From contig JAQGHJ010000537.1 in the NCBI GenBank assembly GCA_028288905.1, forward strand, positions 1 to 5,358: a DNA stretch of 5,358 bases, given 5' to 3'. This stretch comes from Phycisphaerales bacterium. GTDB lineage: Bacteria > Planctomycetota > Phycisphaerae > Tepidisphaerales > Tepidisphaeraceae. Position numbers and translations under genes: made by a program. The notes below the pieces were generated by a model. The model worked only from the letters and a program-made list of their open reading frames with translations. It was not told where the DNA came from and did no database searches. Positions 1-5,358 of the stretch are shown piece by piece (position 1 is the stretch's first letter; each line of letters opens with the position of its first letter).

Positions 1-1462
1 TCTTCTCGCCCAACTCGATCAGGGCTTGGTACCGCTCGTCCCACTCGGGAAGGAAGTCGAAGAAGTCGGCCAGTTCGTCCGCCGCCGCGGCGGGCGAAGC
101 GGCCGACGGCTTCGGGAACGCCAACCCGCCGGCAGCGGCGGACGATGGCGAAGCCGGGGAGGGTCGCGCCGCCGCCGCCGGCCGCGGCTTGTTCGCGTGG
201 GCGGCGGCCACCTTCTCGACCGCCGTCGCCAGCGCGTCTATGTCTTCCGGCGTCGTGTACATCGCGAACGACGCCCGCACGGTGCTCGGCACCCCCATCC
301 GGGCCATCAGCGGCTGGCAGCAGTGGTGGCCGGTGCGGATCGCGACGCCGTCGTGGTCCAGCCGGGTGCCGATGTCGAGCGACGCGACGCCATCCATGAC
401 GAACGACACGACGCTGCCCTTGTTGGCGGCCGTCCCGATGATGCGGACGCCGCGAATTGCGCCCAGCCGGCTCGTCGCGCGGTCAAGCAGCGCCTTCTCG
501 TGCGGCATCACGCCGGCCAGCCCGACCGCCTGCACGTAATCGATGGCGGCCCCAAGTCCGACGGCCCCGGCGATGTCCGGGGTGCCGGCCTCGAACTTGT
601 TCGGCAACGGCGCGTAGGTCGATTTCTCGAACGTGACCGACTCGATCATGTCCCCGCCGCCCATGTATGGCGGCATCGCCTCGAGCAGCTCCCGCTTGCC
701 GTACAGCACGCCGATGCCGGTCGGGCCGAACAGCTTGTGCCCGCTGAACACGTAGAAGTCGGCGTCGAGATCCCGCACGTCCGTGGGGGCGTGGGCCACC
801 CACTGGGCCCCGTCGACGAGGATCTTCGCTCCCGCCCGGTGGGCCATCGCGGCCATTCGTTTCACGTCGTTCACGGTGCCGAGGGCGTTGCTCAGGTGCG
901 TGACGGCCACGAACCGCACCCGCCCGCTCGACAGCAGCTCGCCGTACGCCGTCAGGTCCAGTTCCCCGGCGTCGTTGATCGGGATGACCTTCACCCGCGC
1001 CCCGACCATTTCGCAGGCGATCTGCCACGGGACGATGTTGCTGTGGTGCTCCAGCGTCGAGACGAGCACCTCGTCGCCGGCCTGGAGATTGGTCCGCCCC
1101 CAGCAGCCCGCGACGAGGTTCACGCCCTCGGTCGTCCCGCGGACGAACAGGCACTCCCGCTCGTCGGCCACGTTAAGAAACCCCGCCACCTTCCGCCGGG
1201 CCGACTCGTACAGCTCCGTCGCGACCTGGCTCAGGCGGTAGACGCCCCGGTGGATGTTCGCGTTCTGCGACTCGTAATAGGTCGAGATCGCGTCGATCAC
1301 CTGCCGCGGCTTCTGCGTGGTCGCCCCGTTGTCCAGGTAGACGAGTGGCGGGCCGCCGGGGCCGACGCGGGTGGCGAGGATCGGGAAGTCGGCGCGGACC
1401 CTGTACGGGTCGAACGACTTCGCGGCTACGACTTCGGCGGGAGGGTGGGCAATGGCGGTCAT
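1..1462 (-). CDS. sufS: SufS cysteine desulfurase fused to a C-terminal SufE-like domain (3' end cut by window edge)
   Basis: This is a PLP-dependent group II cysteine desulfurase that turns L-cysteine into alanine and an enzyme-bound persulfide for Fe-S assembly; it should act in the cytosol. The 487 visible residues align with E. coli SufS at a constant offset of +17: H140 (EHHSN) at the PLP ring, D217 and Q220 (DGAQ), the PLP Schiff-base lysine K243 (SGHKLFGPTGIG), the persulfide cysteine C381 (RTGHHCCQP) and the substrate-binding R396. C382 directly follows the catalytic cysteine. After the desulfurase ends (about residue 423) comes an Ala/Pro/Ser-rich linker (about 424-461). It is followed by ADELADFFDFLPEWDERYQ and LIELGEK, matching the first helix region of SufE (E. 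coli NWEEKYLYIIELGQ). The frame is open to the window edge, so the SufE acceptor cysteine cannot be checked. The ATG at 1462 is chosen because no other start codon lies in frame upstream after the sufD stop; only a weak GGCGAG precedes it. SufS identity is near certain; the fusion is well supported but incomplete. Confidence 0.93.
   Translation of the reverse strand, partial: MTAIAHPPAEVVAAKSFDPYRVRADFPILATRVGPGGPPLVYLDNGATTQKPRQVIDAISTYYESQNANIHRGVYRLSQVATELYESARRKVAGFLNVADERECLFVRGTTEGVNLVAGCWGRTNLQAGDEVLVSTLEHHSNIVPWQIACEMVGARVKVIPINDAGELDLTAYGELLSSGRVRFVAVTHLSNALGTVNDVKRMAAMAHRAGAKILVDGAQWVAHAPTDVRDLDADFYVFSGHKLFGPTGIGVLYGKRELLEAMPPYMGGGDMIESVTFEKSTYAPLPNKFEAGTPDIAGAVGLGAAIDYVQAVGLAGVMPHEKALLDRATSRLGAIRGVRIIGTAANKGSVVSFVMDGVASLDIGTRLDHDGVAIRTGHHCCQPLMARMGVPSTVRASFAMYTTPEDIDALATAVEKVAAAHANKPRPAAAARPSPASPSSAAAGGLAFPKPSAASPAAAADELADFFDFLPEWDERYQALIELGEK
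80..193 (-). other. Ala/Pro-rich interdomain linker between SufS and SufE domains
   Basis: Residues about 424-461 of the sufS product are almost only Ala, Pro, Ser, Gly and Lys, with no recognisable fold. They separate the end of the desulfurase from the SufE-like start. The DNA is low in complexity, with a (GCC)4 run at 168-179 and several other GCC/GCG stretches. It is likely to be a flexible tether letting the SufE domain reach the persulfide cysteine; the function is inferred from composition. Confidence 0.7.
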
Positions 1463-1483
1463 GGGACTCGCCGGATTGTAGGG

Positions 1484-1513
1484 ACGGCCGCTGGGCGACG
1501 CACCGGCGGCCGT
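1484..1513 (-). promoter_or_regulatory. Inverted repeat in the sufD-sufS gap (8-bp stem)
   Basis: ACGGCCGC and GCGGCCGT form a perfect 8-bp stem around a 14-base loop, entirely within the 70 bases between the sufD stop and the sufS ATG, ending 21 bases before that ATG. On the transcript it is followed by CCCUACAAU, not a U-run, so it does not look like an intrinsic terminator. It could affect RNA stability or sufS translation. Chance stems are common in DNA this GC-rich, so the function is uncertain. Confidence 0.3.
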
Positions 1514-1532
1514 GCACCCCAGGCCGCACCGA

Positions 1533-2918
1533 TCAAAGGTTGACGACGCCCTCGTTGTGCCCGCCGAGGTCGGTGATCCGCAGGTCCCGCGGCAGCCCGT
1601 GCTGGGCGGCGAGGAACGACTCGAGCCGCTCGCGGACCGGGGCGACGCGGATGCGGCGGGTCACGTCGGCGGCGAACGCGTACGTCAGCAGGTGGCGGGC
1701 GGCCTCGCGGCTGATGCCGCGGCTGCGGAGGTAGAACACCTGGTCCTCGTCGACGGGGCCGGTCGTCGAGCCGTGGGTACACTTGACGTCGTCGGCGTAG
1801 ATCTCCAGCGACGGCATGCTCTCGATCGTCGCCCCGTCGGCCAGCAGTAGTGCCTTACTCGTCTGCTTGCTGTCGGTCTTCTGGGCGATCTGGCGGACGA
1901 GGATCTTACCCTTGAACACCCCCGTGGACTTGCCGTCCAGCACGTGCTTGAACAGCTCGTGGCTCGGGCAGTTCGGGGCGGCGTGGTCGAGCAGCGTGTG
2001 GTTGTCGCACAGGTCGGTGCCCTTGAGGATCACCAGCCCGTTCAGCGTGGCCGCCGCCGCCTCGCCGGCCAGCACGACGTTCAGATCGTTTCGGGTCAGC
2101 CGGCCGCCGACGGTGGCCGAGTGGGACACGAACGAGGCGTTCCGCTCCAGCTTCACCTGTAGCGTGCTGACATGAAACGCGTCCGACGCGTCGTGTTGGA
2201 GCTTGTAGTGGTCAACCCGGGCGTCGGGTGCGGCGTACACCTCGGTCACCGGATTGGACCAGTGCGGGCCGGGGGTACCCACGAAGCTCTGGACGAGCGT
2301 CAGTTCGCTGTTGGCTTCGGCCACCACGAGCACCCGCGGGTGCGACACGACTGGGACCGCTCCGTCGGCCGCCCCGGTGCTGACGAACAGCAGGTGAATC
2401 GGCCCCTCGACCGTCACGGTCCGGCGGACGTGCAGGTATGCCCCGTCCCGTAGGAAGCCGGCGTTGAGGGCGACGAACGGGTTGGCGTCGATGGCGGCGT
2501 GCTGCCCGAGATGGGCCCGCACCACGTCCGGGTGCCGCTCGACCGCCTCGGCCAAGCCGAGCAGCGTGGCACCGGGCGGCAACTTGCCGGGCGTGGACAG
2601 GTCGGGTCGGTACTGACCGTTGACGAAGACGAGCTCGGCCGCGGCGGCCTTGCCAAACGTGTGGCGGTCGACGGCGTCGGCCGCCCCGCCGTCGTCCTCG
2701 GGGACGGCGAGCCGGAAGTCGGTCTTGGCGATCGGGGCGACGTTCGTGAACCGCCACTCCTCCTGCTTCGTCGTCGGGAACCCGACCGCGTCGAACCGGG
2801 CCATCCCGTCGCGCCGCAGGTCGGCGAGCCAACCGGGGACGGCGGCCGCGGCCTCCTGCTTCTGGAGTCGCCGGAGGGTCGACGCGCCGGGGGATTGGGG
2901 GTCCATCAGTTGGGTCAT
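1533..2918 (-). CDS. sufD: SufD, Fe-S cluster assembly scaffold subunit
   Basis: SufD pairs with SufB and SufC in the cytosolic SufBCD complex and contributes a ligand at the SufB-SufD interface where the cluster is assembled. With this start it has 461 residues, somewhat longer than E. coli SufD (423). Landmarks: the N-terminal FPTTKQEEWRFTN (47-59); a central beta-helix with DGKSTGVFKGKILV (328-341); then SKALLLADGATIES (354-367) and LEIYADDVKCTHGSTTG (371-387), followed by EDQVFYLRSRGIS (391-403). H382 in KCTHG corresponds to the essential H360 of E. coli SufD. The C-terminal half is visibly paralogous to SufB (FYLRSRGIS versus FYCKSRGIS). The start is uncertain: an in-frame ATG at 2966 would add 16 residues (MGARGPRPSAREHGRP) that look unlike the family and lie over a strong hairpin, so I prefer 2918. 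Neither start has a clear Shine-Dalgarno site. Identity is very secure; the start is only moderately so. Confidence 0.95.
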   Translation of the reverse strand: MTQLMDPQSPGASTLRRLQKQEAAAAVPGWLADLRRDGMARFDAVGFPTTKQEEWRFTNVAPIAKTDFRLAVPEDDGGAADAVDRHTFGKAAAAELVFVNGQYRPDLSTPGKLPPGATLLGLAEAVERHPDVVRAHLGQHAAIDANPFVALNAGFLRDGAYLHVRRTVTVEGPIHLLFVSTGAADGAVPVVSHPRVLVVAEANSELTLVQSFVGTPGPHWSNPVTEVYAAPDARVDHYKLQHDASDAFHVSTLQVKLERNASFVSHSATVGGRLTRNDLNVVLAGEAAAATLNGLVILKGTDLCDNHTLLDHAAPNCPSHELFKHVLDGKSTGVFKGKILVRQIAQKTDSKQTSKALLLADGATIESMPSLEIYADDVKCTHGSTTGPVDEDQVFYLRSRGISREAARHLLTYAFAADVTRRIRVAPVRERLESFLAAQHGLPRDLRITDLGGHNEGVVNL

Positions 2919-2927
2919 GGGTCTGCC

Positions 2928-2962
2928 GTGCTCGCGGGCACTTGGTCGGGGACCGCGAGCAC
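2928..2962 (-). promoter_or_regulatory. Perfect 10-bp inverted repeat just upstream of sufD
   Basis: GTGCTCGCGG and CCGCGAGCAC are exact reverse complements separated by a 15-base loop (2938-2952). On the transcript the stem ends 9 bases before the AUG at 2918 and lies 1 base inside the AUG at 2966. No U-run follows. If 2918 is the start, the stem sits where ribosomes would load and could limit sufD translation. If 2966 is the start, it lies inside the first codons. It is the strongest structure I found in the window. The role is inferred. Confidence 0.45.
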
Positions 2963-2988
2963 CCATCGTCGCCGTCTTCGTCGTCCAA

Positions 2989-3010
2989 CGGCCGGCCCTG
3001 CGGGCGGCCG
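2989..3010 (-). promoter_or_regulatory. GC hairpin in the sufC-sufD gap (9 bp with one bulge)
   Basis: CGGCCG followed by one unpaired G and CCC (2989-2998) pairs with GGG and CGGCCG (3002-3010) around a 3-base loop, giving 9 pairs. It lies 42 bases after the sufC stop and has no U-run after it on the minus strand, so it is not a classic terminator. It may be an RNA processing or stability element; chance formation in GC-rich DNA is possible. Confidence 0.35.
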
Positions 3011-3052
3011 CTCAGAGATCGCTGATCAAGGATAGGTCGGGAGGGGCCGCGG

Positions 3053-3829
3053 TCACGCGAGCTGACCGACCTCTTTCTCCACCCAGTCGTACCCCTTCTC
3101 CTCCAACTCCAGGGCCAACTCTTTGCCGCCGGTCTTGACGATCCGGCCGTCGAGCATGACGTGGACGAAGTCGGGCGTGATGTAGTCGAGCAGCCGCTGG
3201 TAGTGAGTGACCACCAGCAAGGCCCGGCCCGGCCCGCGGAGGCTGTTCGCGCCGCTCGCCACCGTCTTGAGGGCGTCGATGTCCAGCCCGCTGTCCGTCT
3301 CGTCCATCAGGCAGAGCGTCGGGTCGCAGACGGCCATCTGGAACACCTCGTTCCGCTTCTTCTCGCCGCCGCTGAACCCCTCATTCACGGCGCGGTTCAT
3401 GAAGCTCTTGTCCATCTTCAGGAGGTCCATCTTGCCCTTGACGAGCTTCAGGAACTCCATCGCGTCGAGCTCGGGTTCGCCCTTGTGCTTGCGGACGGCG
3501 TTGACGGCCGCCTTCAGGAAGTAGCTCGTCGACACGCCCGGGATCTCGACCGGGTACTGGAACGCCAGGAACACTCCCTCGGCCGCCCGCTCCTCCGTGC
3601 TCATGTCCAGCAGGTCCTTGCCGTCGTAGGTGACGGTGCCGTCCGTCGGCTCGTACGCCTCCCGGCCCATCAGCACTTGGGCGAGCGTGCTCTTGCCCGA
3701 CCCGTTCTTCCCCATGATCGCGTGGACCTCGCCGCGGTTGATCGTGAGGTCGACGCCCTTGAGGATCTCTCGGCCGTTCGGGGCGGCGAGGCGGGCGTGG
3801 AGGTTCTTGATTTCGAGCAGTGCGGACAT
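3053..3829 (-). CDS. sufC: SufC, ABC-type ATPase of the SufBCD complex
   Basis: SufC is the soluble ATPase of the SUF machinery; it binds SufB and SufD, and its ATP-driven dimerisation remodels the complex during cluster assembly. It has no membrane partner despite its ABC fold. The 258 residues show every ABC motif: Walker A GKNGSGKST (40-48, K46), Q-loop FQYPVEIPG (90-98, Q91), signature FSGGEKKR (152-159), Walker B LCLMDE (172-177, catalytic E177) running into the SufC-typical TDSGLDIDAL, and the switch histidine H209 in VVTHYQRLLDYI. Length and order match the family (E. coli about 248). The start at 3829 gives the expected SALLEIKNLHA opening and has an AGGA upstream at 3840-3843. It lies 83 bases after sufB and before sufD on the same strand, as expected for one operon. 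No key residue is missing. Very secure. Confidence 0.98.
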   Translation of the reverse strand: MSALLEIKNLHARLAAPNGREILKGVDLTINRGEVHAIMGKNGSGKSTLAQVLMGREAYEPTDGTVTYDGKDLLDMSTEERAAEGVFLAFQYPVEIPGVSTSYFLKAAVNAVRKHKGEPELDAMEFLKLVKGKMDLLKMDKSFMNRAVNEGFSGGEKKRNEVFQMAVCDPTLCLMDETDSGLDIDALKTVASGANSLRGPGRALLVVTHYQRLLDYITPDFVHVMLDGRIVKTGGKELALELEEKGYDWVEKEVGQLA

Positions 3830-3839
3830 GAGCTATCTA

Positions 3840-3843
3840 TCCT
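3840..3843 (-). promoter_or_regulatory. Probable Shine-Dalgarno site of sufC
   Basis: AGGA on the minus strand ends 10 bases before the sufC ATG. It is the clearest ribosome-binding match among the three starts whose upstream sequence is visible, and it supports the ATG at 3829. The spacing is slightly long. Confidence 0.55.
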
Positions 3844-3857
3844 GCGTTATTCGTTCC

Positions 3858-3905
3858 GGACGGGGTGCCGTCCCACTTCGTGATGCCGCGCCAAGCGGAG
3901 GGACG
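3858..3905 (-). promoter_or_regulatory. Competing short stems in the sufB-sufC gap
   Basis: On the transcript GGGACGG (3874-3868) can pair with the upstream CGTCCC (3905-3900) or with the downstream CCGTCC (3863-3858, 4-base loop), but not with both. Each option is a 6-bp GC-rich stem. The second closes 14 bases before the AGGA of sufC. No U-run follows either. The arrangement resembles a switch, but the stems are short and could be chance. Confidence 0.2.
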
Positions 3906-3912
3906 ACCGGCT

Positions 3913-5358
3913 TTAGCCGACCGATCCTTCCAGGCTCACCCCCAACAGCTTCCGGGCCTCGACCGCGAACTCCATCGGGAGCTCCTTGAACACCTCTTTG
4001 CAGAAGCCGTTCACGATCATCCCGACCGCGTCCTCGAGGCTGATCCCCCGGCTCTTGCAGTAGAACAGTTGGTCCTCTCCGATCTTGCTCGTGCTCGCCT
4101 CGTGCTCGGCCCGGCTCGTGGTGTTCTTCACCTCGATGTACGGGAACGTGTGGGCCCCGCACCGGTCGCCGAGCAGCAGCGAGTCGCACTGCGTGTAGTT
4201 CCGGGCGTTCGCCGCCCCCTTCAGGATCTTCACCAGCCCGCGGTACGTGTTCTGCCCGCGGCCGGCGCTGATCCCCTTGCTGACGATCGTGCTCTTCGTG
4301 TTCCGGCCGATGTGGATCATCTTCGTGCCGGTGTCCGCCTGCTGGCGGTGGTGGGTCAGCGCGACACTGTAAAATTCGCCCACGCTGTCATCGCCCTGCA
4401 GGACGCAACTCGGGTACTTCCAAGTGATCGCGCTGCCGGTCTCGACCTGCGTCCAGCTGATCTTGCTCCGCGCCCCGCGGCAGGCCCCGCGCTTCGTCAC
4501 GAAGTTGTAGATGCCGCCCCGGCCGGTCTGCGGGTCGCCGGGGTACCAGTTCTGGACCGTGCTGTACTTAATGGTGGCGTCGTCGAGCGCCACCAGTTCG
4601 ACGACGGCCGCGTGCAGCTGGTTCTCGTCCCGCACCGGGGCCGTGCAGCCCTCGAGGTAACTGACGTACGCGCCGGCGTCGGCGATGATCAGCGTCCGCT
4701 CGAACTGCCCGGTGTTCTGGGCGTTGATCCGGAAGTACGTGCTCAGCTCCATCGGGCACCGGACGCCCTTGGGGATGTACACGAAGCTGCCGTCGGAGAA
4801 CACGGCGCTGTTGAGCGTCGCGAAGTAATTGTCTTTGTAGGGAACGACCGACCCGATGTACTGCTTCACCAGCTCCGGGTGCTCGCGAACCGCCTCGCTC
4901 ATCGAGCAGAAGATGATCCCGAGCTCCGCCAGTTTGCCCTTGAACGACGTGTGGACAGACACCGAGTCGAACACGGCATCGACTGCCACCCCGGCCAACG
5001 CCGCCCGCTCGGCCAGCGGGATGCCGAGCTTCTCGTACGTCGCCAGCAGCTCCGGGTCGACCTCGTCGAGGCTCTGGAGCTTCGGCTTCGGGGCCGAGAA
5101 GTAGCTGATGCCTTGGTAGTCGATCGACGGGTAGTGGAGCTTGGCCCAGTCGACCGGCTCGGTCATCGTCTGCCAGTGGCGAAATGCCTTGAGCCGCCAG
5201 TCGAGCATCCACTGCGGCTCGCCCTTCTTGGCCGAGATGAACCGGACTGTGTCCTCGCTCAGCCCGGGCGGGAGCGAGTCGGACTCGATGTCGGTGACGA
5301 ACCCGTACTTGTACTCCTGGTTCGCCAGCGTCTCGATCTCGGTGGTTTCGGTAGGCAT
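3913..5358 (-). CDS. sufB: SufB, Fe-S cluster assembly scaffold subunit
   Basis: SufB is the scaffold of the SufBCD complex: it receives sulfur from the SufS/SufE relay and carries the nascent cluster together with SufD. The 481 residues run from [17 protein letters not shown] (11-27) and [18 protein letters not shown] (41-58), typical of the SufB N-terminus, through [19 protein letters not shown] (194-212), [18 protein letters not shown] (301-318) and [12 protein letters not shown] (384-395), to [17 protein letters not shown] (424-440) and a C-terminus ending LEGSVG. By length offset from E. coli SufB (495 aa, +14), C391 corresponds to the essential C405 and E420 to E434; this is inferred from lengths, not from an alignment. 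The ATG occupies the last three bases of the window. The N-terminus looks complete for the family, but upstream starts, RBS and promoter cannot be seen. The stop is TAA at 3915-3913. It is the first visible gene of the operon. Identity very secure. Confidence 0.97.
   Translation of the reverse strand: MPTETTEIETLANQEYKYGFVTDIESDSLPPGLSEDTVRFISAKKGEPQWMLDWRLKAFRHWQTMTEPVDWAKLHYPSIDYQGISYFSAPKPKLQSLDEVDPELLATYEKLGIPLAERAALAGVAVDAVFDSVSVHTSFKGKLAELGIIFCSMSEAVREHPELVKQYIGSVVPYKDNYFATLNSAVFSDGSFVYIPKGVRCPMELSTYFRINAQNTGQFERTLIIADAGAYVSYLEGCTAPVRDENQLHAAVVELVALDDATIKYSTVQNWYPGDPQTGRGGIYNFVTKRGACRGARSKISWTQVETGSAITWKYPSCVLQGDDSVGEFYSVALTHHRQQADTGTKMIHIGRNTKSTIVSKGISAGRGQNTYRGLVKILKGAANARNYTQCDSLLLGDRCGAHTFPYIEVKNTTSRAEHEASTSKIGEDQLFYCKSRGISLEDAVGMIVNGFCKEVFKELPMEFAVEARKLLGVSLEGSVG

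Noticed and set aside
168..179. (GCC)4 run as a functional microsatellite or phase-variation tract
   Set aside because: It is a short in-frame triplet run encoding linker residues; length changes would not shift the frame, so only linker length could vary.
483..1154. A 223-codon minus-strand frame inside sufS
   Set aside because: It is out of frame with the desulfurase and highly Arg/Gly-rich, typical of a shifted frame in GC-rich DNA.
1475..1480. TACAAT on the minus strand as a possible -10 box for a separate sufS promoter
   Set aside because: No -35-like hexamer lies at the right distance upstream, and the spacing to the hairpin is better explained by an ordinary intergenic gap.
26..1543. 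A 505-codon open frame on the plus strand
   Set aside because: It lies antisense to sufS and is an Arg/Gly/His-rich low-complexity translation with no recognisable motif. It is explained by the high G/C third positions of sufS, whose own translation carries all family motifs.
2212..2988. A 258-codon frame on the minus strand overlapping sufD
   Set aside because: It is a shifted frame inside the sufD region with Arg/Pro-rich sequence and no domain. sufD in the correct frame is clearly conserved.
2989..3010. Intrinsic terminator between sufC and sufD
   Set aside because: The stem is followed on the transcript by UUGGACGACG rather than a U-tract, and the downstream genes belong to the same pathway and strand.
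3161..3883. A 240-codon plus-strand frame across sufC
   Set aside because: It is antisense to a fully motif-supported sufC and resembles no family. It is a GC-driven shadow.

Overview
The window holds a SUF-type iron-sulfur cluster assembly operon, read entirely on the minus strand: sufB, then sufC, sufD, and a sufS whose reading frame continues into a SufE-like domain that is cut by the left edge. All four are recognised from family motifs in their translations. The DNA is strongly GC-rich (about two-thirds G+C by eye), with G/C at most third codon positions, which produces many long false frames on the opposite strand. A high-GC bacterium is certain. A planctomycete of the Gemmata type is my best guess from the general look of the proteins, but it is an impression and not a demonstrated assignment.

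Layout from the right edge (transcription runs right to left): sufB (5358-3913) starts with an ATG on the last three bases of the window, so its promoter, leader and any regulator lie outside. An 83-base gap with short competing stems follows. Next comes sufC (3829-3053), an ABC-type ATPase. Then a gap of 86 or 134 bases, depending on the sufD start, contains two GC-rich inverted repeats, one of them a perfect 10-bp stem. sufD (2918 or 2966 to 1533) is next, then a 70-base gap with a perfect 8-bp stem, and finally sufS-sufE (1462 to beyond base 1). No terminator is visible, so the transcript probably continues past the left edge.

How the genes work together (family knowledge): SufS takes sulfur from cysteine as a persulfide, SufE accepts it and hands it to SufB, and the SufB-SufC-SufD complex builds the cluster using ATP hydrolysis by SufC. 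Here the donor and the acceptor appear to be one polypeptide joined by an Ala/Pro-rich linker. No sufA, sufU or regulator gene is present in the window. The main points of interest are the SufS-SufE fusion, a double cysteine at the SufS active site, and the structured gaps between genes, especially the one before sufD. I found no tRNA, rRNA, CRISPR array, mobile element or origin, and no gene-free stretch longer than 300 bases.
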